Shown: in pieces, positions 36,101-44,327 of the stretch | Layout: every line of letters begins with the position of its first letter | Numbering within the stretch: position 1 is the stretch's first letter | DNA from: Dyadobacter tibetensis Y620-1 | Lineage (GTDB): Bacteria; Bacteroidota; Bacteroidia; Cytophagales; Spirosomataceae | DNA length: 64,000 nt | Direction of reading: 5' to 3' | Assembly (NCBI RefSeq): GCF_000566685.1 | Contig: NZ_AZQN01000001.1 | Location: 558,001 to 622,000 of the forward strand | Made by a program: the position numbers and the translations under genes | Notes under the pieces: generated by a model | What the model saw: only the letters and a program-made list of their open reading frames with translations | Database searches by the model: none | Told to the model about the DNA's origin: nothing

Positions 36101-36843
36101 GACCCCTTGCTAATGCCCTTATCATCATCGAAATCCTTAGCTTTAGGCGTACTTTGTTTATCTCCCGTATTTATACAGAGTAAAATATCATGGGCATTCC
36201 AATCTTCTTGATCTACGTAGTGCGAATCATTAGAAGCAATTATTTTAACATTATACTTTCTGGCAAACCGTACTAATACCTCATTAACGATAATCTGATC
36301 CCTGATTTCGTGTCTTTGAAGTTCTACATAGAAGTCTTCTCCAAACAGATCGAGCCACCATTTAAATTCCTTTTCCGCTTCAGCTTCGCCTTTTCTGAGA
36401 ATGGTTTTCGGGATTATAGCGCCTATGCAACAGGTGGTTGCAATAAGTCCTTGATGATACTTGACAATTAATGACTTATCTATCCGTGGATACTTACCAT
36501 ACATTCCCTCGATATAACCCAGGGAACACATTTTTACTAAATTTTTATAGCCGATTTCGTCCTTGGCAAGTAGTAGTTGATGATGCCTCACATCCTTCCG
36601 CTCCTTTGTGAATTGGCGTATGCTCCTGTCCTCTACGACATAAAATTCACAGCCAACGATAGGTTTTACACCTTGTTTATTCCCTTCTGCAACAAACTCG
36701 AACACGCCAAACATATTGCCATGATCGGTGATCGCTACGGCGGGCATATTGTCCTCCTTAGCCTTTTTAAATAGTTTCTTAATATCAGCAGCGCCATCCA
36801 GCAATGAAAATTGTGTATGGCAGTGCAGGTGAGAGAATTGCAT
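33193..36843 (-). CDS. dnaE: DNA polymerase III alpha subunit
   Basis: A 1216-aa replicative polymerase. The N-terminal PHP domain shows HLHCHTQFSLLDG and ITDHGNMFGVFEF. The palm contains PGRGSAAGSVVAYCTG and the catalytic acidic motif LPDIDTDF. After them come the fingers and a helix-hairpin-helix region, then an OB-fold near the C-terminus (IGGIVTSAMERTSRNGNTF). No intein or frameshift is visible, and the length is normal for DnaE. It carries out chromosomal replication with the sliding clamp. It follows the DUF2461 gene by 39 bp and precedes trxA. Confidence 0.98.
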   Translation of the reverse strand: MQFSHLHCHTQFSLLDGAADIKKLFKKAKEDNMPAVAITDHGNMFGVFEFVAEGNKQGVKPIVGCEFYVVEDRSIRQFTKERKDVRHHQLLLAKDEIGYKNLVKMCSLGYIEGMYGKYPRIDKSLIVKYHQGLIATTCCIGAIIPKTILRKGEAEAEKEFKWWLDLFGEDFYVELQRHEIRDQIIVNEVLVRFARKYNVKIIASNDSHYVDQEDWNAHDILLCINTGDKQSTPKAKDFDDDKGISKGSRFAFYNDQFYFKKTSEMMSLFHDLPESIDNTNEIVGKIKNLDLRKDILLPNFPIPDEFKTHTLSEMVGKKELTPDVLNQWEYLKHITFVGAKFKYGTITPEIEDRLNFELATIRNMGFPGYFLIVADFIDAGRKMGVFIGPGRGSAAGSVVAYCTGITNIDPIKYDLLFERFLNPDRISLPDIDTDFDDEGRQKVIDYVVKKYGYNQVAQIVTYGTMAAKSAIKDVARVMDLPLFEANSLAKLVPDKPSYGMTLNRIFTAPLDGEGSLLKKEGISPEELDNVKKMRGIIAGSDLQASVLQEAKRLEGTVRNTGIHAAGIIIAPSDLTEIIPVSTSKDSQLLITQYQGKIIEDAGVIKMDFLGLRNLTIIKEALRLIKQNHGVEIEIDNIPLDDKKVFELFQKGETNAIFQFESDGMKKYMRELIPDRFEHLIAMNALYRPGPLAYIPNFIRRKNGLEEITYDLPELEEYLADTYGITVYQEQVMLLSQKLGGFTKGQADTLRKAMGKKQIETLHKLKGDFMKGGGDKGLDLKKLEKIWTDWEAFASYAFNKSHSTCYAFVAYQTAYLKSHYTAEYMSAVLTSSLGNIEKITFFMEECKNQGLVVLGPDVNESDRQFNANDKGEIRFGLAGVKGSGDAAVEAIIEERNARGPFTDIFDFIIRVNLRTVNKKTIESLAYAGAFDCFSEYHRANFFATEPNENGTFIERLIRYANNYHSEKNSAQASLFGAFGGNDALLVKPKTTDVQPWSDLEKLRYEQEVVGFYISGHPLDSFRIELENFCTCTANQVLLIGEGEKKPKNFEKEISIGGIVTSAMERTSRNGNTFMIFRVEDYGGSLEILLGGEDYIRFKNYLQVGHFLHIKGRVQNRWKQEDQFEFKVLHIQLLTEIREKLCRKISVNVPLEFIDDRTIQILKETFESNPGSCSLNLVVVDYESKMEVEMISRGYRVAPSNELFKTLGLMEGVKFSLN

Positions 36844-36882
36844 GTCTAATTTGGTATTAATGGTAACAGTGAATGGGGCTTT

Positions 36883-37563
36883 TCAAAAAGATTCGGCCTC
36901 ATCATATAAGGTATAATTCATATAATCGCAATATGGTTTCAAGATTACGATCCCTTCCATCACCCGATCCAGAAAATCGGGCAGTAAAATCTCCTGGTCA
37001 GAGAAGTTATGTGCAAAGAACAGGGCCTTTCTTTTGAGCAGTTCAATTTCGGGATGATCCTTCGGATAGCCCTTAGGAGCAGTCTTCAAAGTAGCACCAT
37101 GTATTTCAGGAAAATAGGCTCGAAAGGCTTTATTCTCTATAATTGTTTTAAATTCTTTAGCATTATAGTCTACTTCCTGACGATATCTGGCCAGCTGTTC
37201 CGTTGTTGGGTTCCACATTCCTCCTCCCAATAACGATTGGCCTCCAGGTTGGATTTGTAAATAGTAATCTACCCTTCCGGCTCCCTTGCCCCCTGGACCG
37301 ATACCGGCGCTGAAATGGAGTTTGTATGGAGACTTATCCTTAGAAAAACGGATATCCCGATTGATTCGAAAAATACAATCCTTGGGCTGTAATGGCCCCA
37401 GTTCTTGGATCTTTCCAATCCGATCTATCAGGTTCGAAATCAAAGTCTCAAAGTCTGCCTTAGCCTCCTCGTATCGGGGGCGATTCTCCTGGAACCACTC
37501 CCTTTCATTATGTTCGGCCAGATCGGACAAAAAATTCAAGGTGTTCTGATGAAGCATATCCAA
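36883..37563 (-). CDS. DUF2461 family protein
   Basis: A 226-aa protein of the DUF2461/TIGR02453 family: TLNFLSDLAEHNEREWFQEN at the N-terminus, then CIFRINRDIRFSKDKSPYK and HFSAGIGPGGK, with GGQSLLGGGMWNP further on. No signal peptide or membrane segment is visible and its function is not established in the family. It lies directly upstream of dnaE (39 bp) and may share its transcript. The start could be codon 1 or the Met two residues later. Confidence 0.87.
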   Translation of the reverse strand: MDMLHQNTLNFLSDLAEHNEREWFQENRPRYEEAKADFETLISNLIDRIGKIQELGPLQPKDCIFRINRDIRFSKDKSPYKLHFSAGIGPGGKGAGRVDYYLQIQPGGQSLLGGGMWNPTTEQLARYRQEVDYNAKEFKTIIENKAFRAYFPEIHGATLKTAPKGYPKDHPEIELLKRKALFFAHNFSDQEILLPDFLDRVMEGIVILKPYCDYMNYTLYDEAESF

Positions 37564-37811
37564 TATAATTTATTAATTACCAGTCCTATATCACGCCAAG
37601 CAATAGGGTGTCATAAGAATAGGTGTGTCCAGAGAATTTCTAATTATTTCAAATTTACTACGTTTTTCTGACTCAATTTCTCGTATTTTGAATTATGTTT
37701 CTCCTTAGAAGACGACAACCTGTTAGGCGGAGATGCTAAAGTTTACTGACTGTCAGATGATAAGACTCAGTGACACTATTATTTTGAACTATTTTATTCC
37801 AACACCACCCA

Positions 37812-38783
37812 ATGTCTAGAATTTTAACTGGAATTCAAAGCAGCGGCCGTCCCCATTTGGGCAATATTCTGGGGGCAATTTTACCCGCTATCGAATTATC
37901 CAAAGAGCCCGGTAATGAATCATTTTTCTTTATTGCCGATTTACATTCACTTACAACCCTTAAAGACGGTAAATTAAGAGAGGAGTACGTGCGGGCCATT
38001 GCCGCTACTTGGTTATCCTTCGGCTTCGATACTAGTAAGAATGTATTCTGGAGACAATCACGGGTTCAGGAGCATACAGAATTAAACTGGTACCTCAACT
38101 GTTTCACCCCCTTCCCTATGTTGGCCAATGCCACGTCGTATAAGGATAAGTCGGAAAGACTTTCGGAAGTTAATGCAGGACTATTTACTTACCCTGTCCT
38201 GCAGGCTGCCGACATTCTGTTATACAATGCCAATATCATCCCCGTAGGTAAGGATCAGAAGCAGCATCTGGAAATGTCCAGAGACATTGCCAATCGATTT
38301 AACCTACAGGCAGGTGAAGAGGTACTCGTACTACCTGAAGCGCGTATAGACGAACGGCTGATGACTATTCCAGGCATCGACGGCCAGAAAATGAGCAAGT
38401 CCTATCATAATTTCATAGATATTTTTCTTCCGGAAAAGGAATTAAAAAAAGTCCTCAAGAAAATCAAGTCTGACTCCACACCTCTGGAGGAGCCTAAAGA
38501 TTGGCAACAAGATATCACCTTTAAACTCTATTCTTTGTTGGCAGCTCCGGCACAAGTTGAGGAAATGAAGGCCAATTATGAGCGTGGAGGCTATGGATAT
38601 GGCCATGCCAAACAAGAACTTCTCGACTGTATTCTCACTAAATTTGATGAACCTCGAAAGAAGTTTGACTATTATATGGAGCATACTGAAGAATTAGAAG
38701 TAATTTTAAAGGCAGGAGAAGAGAAGGCGCGAGCAGTCGCTCAGGAAACCATTCAGAAAATTAGAAAAGTACTCGGCTTTTAG
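37812..38783 (+). CDS. trpS: Tryptophanyl-tRNA synthetase
   Basis: A 323-aa class I synthetase with the HIGH-type motif HLGN (15-18) and the KMSKS loop (193-197), plus the tryptophan-site AGLFTYPVLQAADILLYNA. It charges tRNA-Trp in the cytoplasm and its length is standard. It is followed after 2 bp by a PAP2 phosphatase gene, so the two are likely co-transcribed. Confidence 0.97.
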   Translation: MSRILTGIQSSGRPHLGNILGAILPAIELSKEPGNESFFFIADLHSLTTLKDGKLREEYVRAIAATWLSFGFDTSKNVFWRQSRVQEHTELNWYLNCFTPFPMLANATSYKDKSERLSEVNAGLFTYPVLQAADILLYNANIIPVGKDQKQHLEMSRDIANRFNLQAGEEVLVLPEARIDERLMTIPGIDGQKMSKSYHNFIDIFLPEKELKKVLKKIKSDSTPLEEPKDWQQDITFKLYSLLAAPAQVEEMKANYERGGYGYGHAKQELLDCILTKFDEPRKKFDYYMEHTEELEVILKAGEEKARAVAQETIQKIRKVLGF

Positions 38784-38785
38784 AT

Positions 38786-39361
38786 ATGCAAGAATTCATT
38801 GGACAGCTTGCAGAGTTGGATCAGGAGCTATTTTTGTATCTTAATAGTTTTCACAATCCGGTATTCGATTTCTTAATGGATTGGATTACCTTTAAGTACA
38901 CCTGGATTCCAATGTATCTGGCCTTATTGGCCTTCACCATTCGCAGTGAAAAAAAGAGCAGCTGGCTGATGATCATAGCTATTATAGCTGCTGCAGGTCT
39001 ATCCGACTATATCACCTCCGGGCTTATGAAGCCCTATTTTGAACGGCTGCGGCCTTGTTTCGAACCGGCCCTCAACGCCCTTGTCCATAATGTGGGGGGC
39101 TGTGGTGGACAATATGGCTTTGCTTCCTCTCACGCCTCTACCAGTGCTGCAGTGGCCACAACGTGGATCCTTCTGCTCGGTCATAAGCATCGATTTATCT
39201 GGATTCTAGCCATATGGGTCGTCATTTACTCCTACAGTAGAATCTATGTAGGTGTACACTATCCGGGCGATATTTTGGTCGGCTGGATAGTAGGATTCCT
39301 AGCTGGAAGTATCATTTTTAAAATATATCTGATATTTTTGCGAAAATATCCTCGTAATTAA
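38786..39361 (+). CDS. PAP2-family membrane phosphatase
   Basis: A 191-aa protein with five or six hydrophobic segments and all three PAP2 motifs: KPYFERLRP, SSHAST, and SRIYVGVHYPGD. Such enzymes dephosphorylate undecaprenyl pyrophosphate or phosphatidic acid-type lipids on the outer face of the membrane. The substrate is not known here; the family and orientation are typical for undecaprenyl-diphosphate phosphatases. It is coupled to trpS and precedes prs. Confidence 0.9.
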   Translation: MQEFIGQLAELDQELFLYLNSFHNPVFDFLMDWITFKYTWIPMYLALLAFTIRSEKKSSWLMIIAIIAAAGLSDYITSGLMKPYFERLRPCFEPALNALVHNVGGCGGQYGFASSHASTSAAVATTWILLLGHKHRFIWILAIWVVIYSYSRIYVGVHYPGDILVGWIVGFLAGSIIFKIYLIFLRKYPRN

Positions 39362-39373
39362 CTGATTTTTATA

Positions 39374-39381
39374 TAATTTTG
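39374..39381 (+). promoter_or_regulatory. Candidate -7 element upstream of prs
   Basis: The octamer taattttg is an exact match to TAnnTTTG, 19 bp before the prs start. No clear -33 element is seen at the right distance, so the call rests on the octamer alone. Confidence 0.35.
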
Positions 39382-39400
39382 CGCAAATTTTCACTTAACC

Positions 39401-40345
39401 ATGGGTTCATTCAACACAGTAAAAATCTTTTCAGGAAGTCAGTCAGAATATCTAGCAAAAGACATTGCCAGATTCTTCGGAAAGGAGCTGGGGGGATATA
39501 CCCTTCGTAAGTTTAGTGATGGCGAGCTGTCCCCAAGTTTTGAGGAGTCGGTAAGAGGTTGCGATGTATTTTTAATACAATCGACCTTCCCTCCGGCTGA
39601 CAATTTAATGGAACTGTTATTGATGGTGGATGCGGCCCGAAGGGCCTCCGCTCATTATGTAACGGTAGTCATCCCCTACTTCGGCTATGCTCGCCAGGAT
39701 CGTAAGGACAAACCTAGGGTGGCGATTGCCGCTAAAGTTGTGGCCAATTTATTGACTTCTGTAGGGGTAGATCGCCTGATGACCGTCGATTTACATGCCG
39801 GTCAGATACAAGGCTTTTTCGATTTGCCTGTAGATCATCTGGAAGGAACGTCAATTTTTGTTCCTTATATTCAGTCTCTGGGTTTGCAGAACCTATTGAT
39901 TGCTTCTCCGGATATGGGAGGTGCGGCTAGGGCCAGGAACTTCGCCAAATTCCTGAATGCGGATATGATTCTGTGTGATAAGCACCGCAAACGCGCTAAT
40001 GAGATTGCAAGTATGCAGGTCATTGGAGATGTAGAAGGCATGGATGTGGTATTGGTAGACGACCTGATAGACACAGGTGGAACCCTCTGCAAGGCAGCAG
40101 AGATCATTAAAAATAAGGGGGCCAACTCAGTTAGAGCCATTAGTACCCACCCGATCATGTCGGGAAAAGCACATGAAAACATCGCCAATTCTGTATTGGA
40201 GGAACTGATTGTTACCGATACGATCCCCCTGAAACAGAAAAACGATAAAATAAAAGTACTTTCAGTGGCGGAATTATTTGCCAAAGCGATTGGACGTATT
40301 CGTGATCATGAATCTATTAGTTCATTATTTATAAATCAACAGTAA
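39401..40345 (+). CDS. prs: Ribose-phosphate pyrophosphokinase (PRPP synthetase)
   Basis: A 314-aa enzyme that makes PRPP from ribose-5-phosphate and ATP. Characteristic stretches are FSDGELSPSFEESVRG, VVIPYFGYARQDRKDKPR, TVDLHAGQIQGFFD (metal site), and the PRPP-binding loop VVLVDDLIDTGGTLC. It is a standard-length cytoplasmic protein. The gene is followed by rplY, a common pairing of bacteria. Confidence 0.97.
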   Translation: MGSFNTVKIFSGSQSEYLAKDIARFFGKELGGYTLRKFSDGELSPSFEESVRGCDVFLIQSTFPPADNLMELLLMVDAARRASAHYVTVVIPYFGYARQDRKDKPRVAIAAKVVANLLTSVGVDRLMTVDLHAGQIQGFFDLPVDHLEGTSIFVPYIQSLGLQNLLIASPDMGGAARARNFAKFLNADMILCDKHRKRANEIASMQVIGDVEGMDVVLVDDLIDTGGTLCKAAEIIKNKGANSVRAISTHPIMSGKAHENIANSVLEELIVTDTIPLKQKNDKIKVLSVAELFAKAIGRIRDHESISSLFINQQ

Positions 40346-40379
40346 ATTAGTTTTAACATCTTTCTAAATAATTATTCTT

Positions 40380-40946
40380 ATGAAAAAGCATGAGATTGTA
40401 GGGTTTAAAAGAGCGAATCTCGGCAAGACGGAAGCCCAGGAATTACGTTCACAAGGTTATATTCCGTCTGTGTTGTATGGTGGTGGTGAGCAGGTGCATT
40501 TCTATGCGCCAGCAATGTTATACCGCGACTTGCTTTTCTTACCAGATGTATTTAATGTAACCCTCAATATTGAGGGGGATATATATAATGCCATCCTTCA
40601 GGAAAAACAATTCCATCCCGTAAACGATTCTTTAATCCACGCCGATTTTTTACAAATCGTTCCTGGAAAGGAAATCAAGGTGGAAGTGCCTGTTAAATTG
40701 ACTGGAACATCAGCCGGTGTAATAAAAGGTGGTAAAATGAATCAAAAATTGCGTAAATTACGCGTTCAAGGATTAGCAGAAAACATCCCTGACTTTGTAG
40801 AAGTAGACGTTACTGACTTAGACTTAGGAAAATCTGTTAAGGTTGGTGCAATTAAAGCTGAAAATTTTGTTATATTGTCAGCACCAAGTAATCCCATTGC
40901 TTCTGTAGAAATCCCACGGGCACTTCGTGGAACTTTGGGCAAGTAA
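40380..40946 (+). CDS. rplY: 50S ribosomal protein L25/general stress protein Ctc
   Basis: A 188-aa protein in the long CTC form: an N-terminal L25 domain with RANLGKTEAQELRSQGYIP and VLYGGGEQVHF, then a C-terminal TL5-type domain (VPVKLTGTSAGVIKGGKMNQ). It binds 5S rRNA in the large ribosomal subunit. It is 34 bp behind prs, and an inverted repeat follows it. Confidence 0.96.
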   Translation: MKKHEIVGFKRANLGKTEAQELRSQGYIPSVLYGGGEQVHFYAPAMLYRDLLFLPDVFNVTLNIEGDIYNAILQEKQFHPVNDSLIHADFLQIVPGKEIKVEVPVKLTGTSAGVIKGGKMNQKLRKLRVQGLAENIPDFVEVDVTDLDLGKSVKVGAIKAENFVILSAPSNPIASVEIPRALRGTLGK

Positions 40947-40974
40947 GTATTTTATTTTTCATGGCTAATAGATG

Positions 40975-41009
40975 CAAACGTGCCGACCATTGGTCGGCAT
41001 ATTTGTTTT
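40975..41009 (+). terminator. Intrinsic terminator after rplY
   Basis: The stem tgccgacc / ggtcggca (8 bp, loop att) can be extended by further pairs and is followed by tatttgtttt, a broken T-tract. It lies between convergent genes. Confidence 0.75.
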
Positions 41010-41019
41010 ACAGCTATGG

Positions 41020-41952
41020 TTACAGCTGATATGCTTGCACGATCTGCTTCACCAAAACTTCGTTGATACGAATATAGCTTTCATGGGTCCAGCCCCCAAT
41101 ATGAGGACTAAGTACCACCTGGTCGGATGCACATAGGTAATCGAAGGAGACCTGCTGAGACGAAGTGAGGGTCGATAGCTTCTCGTTTTCGAGAACATCT
41201 AAACAAGCTCCCAGAATTTTCCCAGACTGAAGTCCTTTTACCACAGCATCCATCCTCGCAACTTCCCCTCTCGACAGATTCATAAGGTAAAAAGGTTTGG
41301 AAAAGGCCCCTATCAGATCGTCATCTACCCAAAACTTCGTTTCTTCAGTTAAGGGCACATGAAAACTGATAACATCACATTGAGCCAGCAATTCTTCGAA
41401 ATCAGCCTCCTGAGCATAATCATCTCCGTAGTGCTTTCGATAACGATCGTAGGCCAACACACGACAACCAAAGCCCGAAAATCGCTTTGCAGTGGCCTGA
41501 CCATTATTTCCATAGCCAACAATACCAACCGTCTTGTTCATTAGTTCAACTCCTCGGTTTCCTTCCCTGTCCCAGATTCCCTGTCTCACCTGTCGGTCAG
41601 CGCGGATTAAATTATTAAACAGGGCAAGGATCATAGCCAGGGCCTGCTCTCCTACCGCATCTCGATTGCCCTCACCGGCATGGAATAACTTGATATTGCG
41701 TTTTTGCACTGCATCTAAGTCGATCAGGTCCAAGCCTGCCCCTGCGCGAGCAATAAATTCTAAAGTAGAGCTCGAATTTAAAATCTCTTCGTCAATTCGG
41801 GTCTTGCTTCGTACAATTAGGCCTTGGTAGCCCTCCAAACACTCCAATATTTCTGTTCTGCTGAGCTTTGGAAGATAAGTATAAGTCCATCCATTTTCGT
41901 CTATCATGGTAAAAAGTGACGGATGCATCGTATCAACGATTAGTATATTCAT
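41020..41952 (-). CDS. D-2-hydroxyacid dehydrogenase family protein
   Basis: About 310 aa, with the NAD-binding fold site VGIVGYGNNGQATAKRF, the substrate-binding Arg in NLSRGEVARMD, and the catalytic His in SPHIGGWTHES. Family members include phosphoglycerate, erythronate-4-phosphate, glycerate and lactate dehydrogenases. The open frame begins at 42018, but a promoter-like TAAATTTG box at 41997-42004 lies inside that extension and the ATG at 41952 (MNILIVDTMHPSLF) matches the family start, so the shorter form is chosen. It is divergent from pdxA, 97 bp apart. The substrate is unknown. Confidence 0.85.
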   Translation of the reverse strand: MNILIVDTMHPSLFTMIDENGWTYTYLPKLSRTEILECLEGYQGLIVRSKTRIDEEILNSSSTLEFIARAGAGLDLIDLDAVQKRNIKLFHAGEGNRDAVGEQALAMILALFNNLIRADRQVRQGIWDREGNRGVELMNKTVGIVGYGNNGQATAKRFSGFGCRVLAYDRYRKHYGDDYAQEADFEELLAQCDVISFHVPLTEETKFWVDDDLIGAFSKPFYLMNLSRGEVARMDAVVKGLQSGKILGACLDVLENEKLSTLTSSQQVSFDYLCASDQVVLSPHIGGWTHESYIRINEVLVKQIVQAYQL

Positions 41953-41996
41953 AGGAGCACGGTATTTTTTGTAACTTGCCAGCGGAATGCGACGTG

Positions 41997-42024
41997 CAAA
42001 TTTAACAGAGAATCGCAAACCAAA
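41997..42024 (-). promoter_or_regulatory. Promoter of the 2-hydroxyacid dehydrogenase gene
   Basis: On the minus strand an exact TAAATTTG (41997-42004) sits 16 bp from a TTTG (42021-42024). The implied leader is about 40 bases to the ATG at 41952. The position argues against the upstream start at 42018. Confidence 0.5.
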
Positions 42025-42049
42025 TGGACAAATAGTAGATAATACGTAA

Positions 42050-43171
42050 ATGAACGATCAAAGTACGCATAAACCCATTATTGGAATCACCATTGGCGAC
42101 TACAATGGTATTGGCCCTGAAGTGATCTTAAAAGCATTGGAAGGCAATCAATTATCCCGTCTTTGCACCCCTGTAATATATGGATCGATGAAGGTCCTTA
42201 ACTATTACAGAAATCAACTGGGCATGAAAGACTGGTCCTTACACGGAATCCAGAGGGTAGAACAAGCCAGCCATAAATTAACCAATGTCATAAGTTGCTG
42301 GCAAGACAATCAACTGGACATAAACCCGGGATCGATAACGACCGAAGCTGGACAGGCATCATTGGCATGCCTGACCCGTGCAGTAGAAGATTTGAGGGCA
42401 GGAACTATTCAAGGCCTAGTCACCGGCCCTATCAATAAGGACAACATCCAGAGCGCTGAATTCAAGTTTCCGGGCCATACAGAGTTCCTGGCTGATGCTT
42501 TTTCGGTACAGGATGCCCTGATGTTTATGGTCTCGGGCAATCTTCGGGTCGGCGTGCTTACGGGCCATATTCCTCTAGGAAGGGTTCGGTCACAAGTTAA
42601 TCCGGATCGGTTGTCCAAAAAAATTGAGCAAATGCTTACCTCTCTGCGAAATGATTTTGGAATCAAAAAACCTAAACTGGCAGTCCTTGGATTGAATCCC
42701 CATGCGGGCGAAAATGGACTTCTGGGTAGCGAAGAGGTGGATGTGATAAGCCCTACCCTGAAAAACTTTTTAGAAAAAGGAGAACTTGTATTTGGGCCTT
42801 TCCCTGCCGATGGTTTTTTTGCCGCCAATACCTATAAGCAATACGATGCGGTTTTGGCCATGTACCACGATCAAGGTCTAATCCCCTTTAAAGCCATAGC
42901 CTTCAATGAAGGGGTAAATTTCACTGGTGGGCTTCCGGTAGTGCGTACCTCCCCCGATCATGGTACTGCCTATAACATTGCCGGAAAAAACCAGGCGGAG
43001 CCCGGCTCGCTATTGCAAGCCATTTATCTTGCTTGCGACATTAGCGCTTACCGCCTCGAAAAACAGGATATCGACGCCGGGGCATTGATATCGAAGCCTC
43101 AACAATCTGAAAATCAACACCCTGCAAAATCGGGTGGAAAGCAAAGGTTCAATAACCAAAACAAATCGTAA
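42050..43171 (+). CDS. pdxA: 4-hydroxythreonine-4-phosphate dehydrogenase
   Basis: A 373-aa enzyme of pyridoxal-phosphate synthesis (DXP-dependent route). Motifs seen are IGITIGDYNGIGPEV at the N-terminus, the metal-binding His in FPGHTEFLAD, HIPLGRVR, MYHDQGLIPFKA and TSPDHGTAYNIAG. It oxidises 4-phosphohydroxy-L-threonine with NAD. The C-terminus extends about 30 residues beyond the usual end and is polar (SKPQQSENQHPAKSG). It precedes the YicC-family gene by 21 bp on the same strand. pdxJ is not in this window. Confidence 0.95.
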   Translation: MNDQSTHKPIIGITIGDYNGIGPEVILKALEGNQLSRLCTPVIYGSMKVLNYYRNQLGMKDWSLHGIQRVEQASHKLTNVISCWQDNQLDINPGSITTEAGQASLACLTRAVEDLRAGTIQGLVTGPINKDNIQSAEFKFPGHTEFLADAFSVQDALMFMVSGNLRVGVLTGHIPLGRVRSQVNPDRLSKKIEQMLTSLRNDFGIKKPKLAVLGLNPHAGENGLLGSEEVDVISPTLKNFLEKGELVFGPFPADGFFAANTYKQYDAVLAMYHDQGLIPFKAIAFNEGVNFTGGLPVVRTSPDHGTAYNIAGKNQAEPGSLLQAIYLACDISAYRLEKQDIDAGALISKPQQSENQHPAKSGGKQRFNNQNKS

Positions 43172-43192
43172 AAACTCTTTAACATAAGTCTG

Positions 43193-44080
43193 ATGCTAAA
43201 ATCAATGACCGGGTATGGCGTATCCACCGTAGAAACCGAGAGCCTTTTGGTGACGGTAGAGATAAAAACGCTGAATGCCAAATTCCTGGATCTATACTGC
43301 CGCATACCCAGAAGCTATTCCGATAAAGAAATCGAAATTCGCAATCTGCTTACATCCTCCTTGGAAAGAGGCAAAGCCGAACTTACTCTAACCGTCCAGC
43401 AGACCGGTAAGACGGTAGCTTCCACCACTGTCAATCGTTTGTTGGTGAAAGCATATTTCGATGATCTTGCAGCTAGTTCTAAGGAGATGGGATTTGAACC
43501 AGACCGTACGGCCCTCCTAAAAATGGCACTTCAGCTTCCCAACGCCTATAATAATGAGTCGGTGCAAGAAGCCGATAAAGAAATGGAATGGCAGCTAATC
43601 AAACAGGCCGTAACGGAAGCTCTCCAAAAATGCAATCATTTTAGGGAGCAGGAAGGCAAGATGACTTCGGATAAATTTTCGGAATACATTGCTACGATCG
43701 ACCAATTGTTAAAAGATGTAATAGAACAGGACAAAAAGCGAATTCCCGCAGTAAGAGAACGTTTAGAAAAGCAAGTTCGGGAACTACTGTCTGACGAAAA
43801 CCTTGACCAAAATCGATTTGAACAAGAGTTAATTTATTATATAGAGAAATTTGACATATCGGAAGAAAAAATCCGACTCCAAAATCACTTAGATTATTTC
43901 ATAGAAACACTTAACCTTCCCGAAAGTAACGGGAAGAAATTAAACTTCATTACCCAGGAAATAGGTAGAGAAGTAAATACTATTGGCTCTAAGGCTAACG
44001 ATTCTACCATTCAGCACCTGGTAGTACGGATGAAGGATGAACTCGAAAAAATAAAGGAACAGACCTTAAATATTATATAA
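43193..44080 (+). CDS. YicC/YloC-family endoribonuclease
   Basis: A 295-aa protein with the N-terminal signature MLKSMTGYG and the C-terminal DUF1732 block (QEIGREVNTIGSKANDST). YicC homologues have been shown to be RNases in other bacteria; the exact substrates here are unknown. The start MLKSMTGYG is the standard one. It lies 21 bp after pdxA and ends before an inverted repeat. Confidence 0.93.
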   Translation: MLKSMTGYGVSTVETESLLVTVEIKTLNAKFLDLYCRIPRSYSDKEIEIRNLLTSSLERGKAELTLTVQQTGKTVASTTVNRLLVKAYFDDLAASSKEMGFEPDRTALLKMALQLPNAYNNESVQEADKEMEWQLIKQAVTEALQKCNHFREQEGKMTSDKFSEYIATIDQLLKDVIEQDKKRIPAVRERLEKQVRELLSDENLDQNRFEQELIYYIEKFDISEEKIRLQNHLDYFIETLNLPESNGKKLNFITQEIGREVNTIGSKANDSTIQHLVVRMKDELEKIKEQTLNII

Positions 44081-44093
44081 CAAATTCTAAAAG

Positions 44094-44130
44094 GGTGGCT
44101 CCAGTTTTGCTAAGGCGGGAGCCATCTTTG
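44094..44130 (+). terminator. Probable terminator after the YicC-family gene
   Basis: The stem ggtggctcc / ggagccatc (9 bp, one wobble) with a loop of about 15 bases is followed by only a short T stretch (tttg). It is therefore a weaker candidate than the others. Confidence 0.55.
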
Positions 44131-44327
44131 CCCCTTTCCCCTATGATCGCCCATAAGGCTATGAAGTTAATTTGCCCTACCCCTAATTTCTGGGTATAAA
44201 AACGTCCTACCAGATAGCAATTGGTAAAAAACCATTTCCCTACAATAGTGAATCGAAATTCTTATATTTGAATCATTTATTCTATTTTTTCGAAAATAAA
44301 CGGCCTATTGATATAAAATTTTCCCTG

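Noticed and set aside
41953..42018. Upstream extension of the 2-hydroxyacid dehydrogenase start
   Set aside because: The extension contains a promoter-like TAAATTTG box and reads as non-conserved basic residues, so the ATG at 41952 was used.
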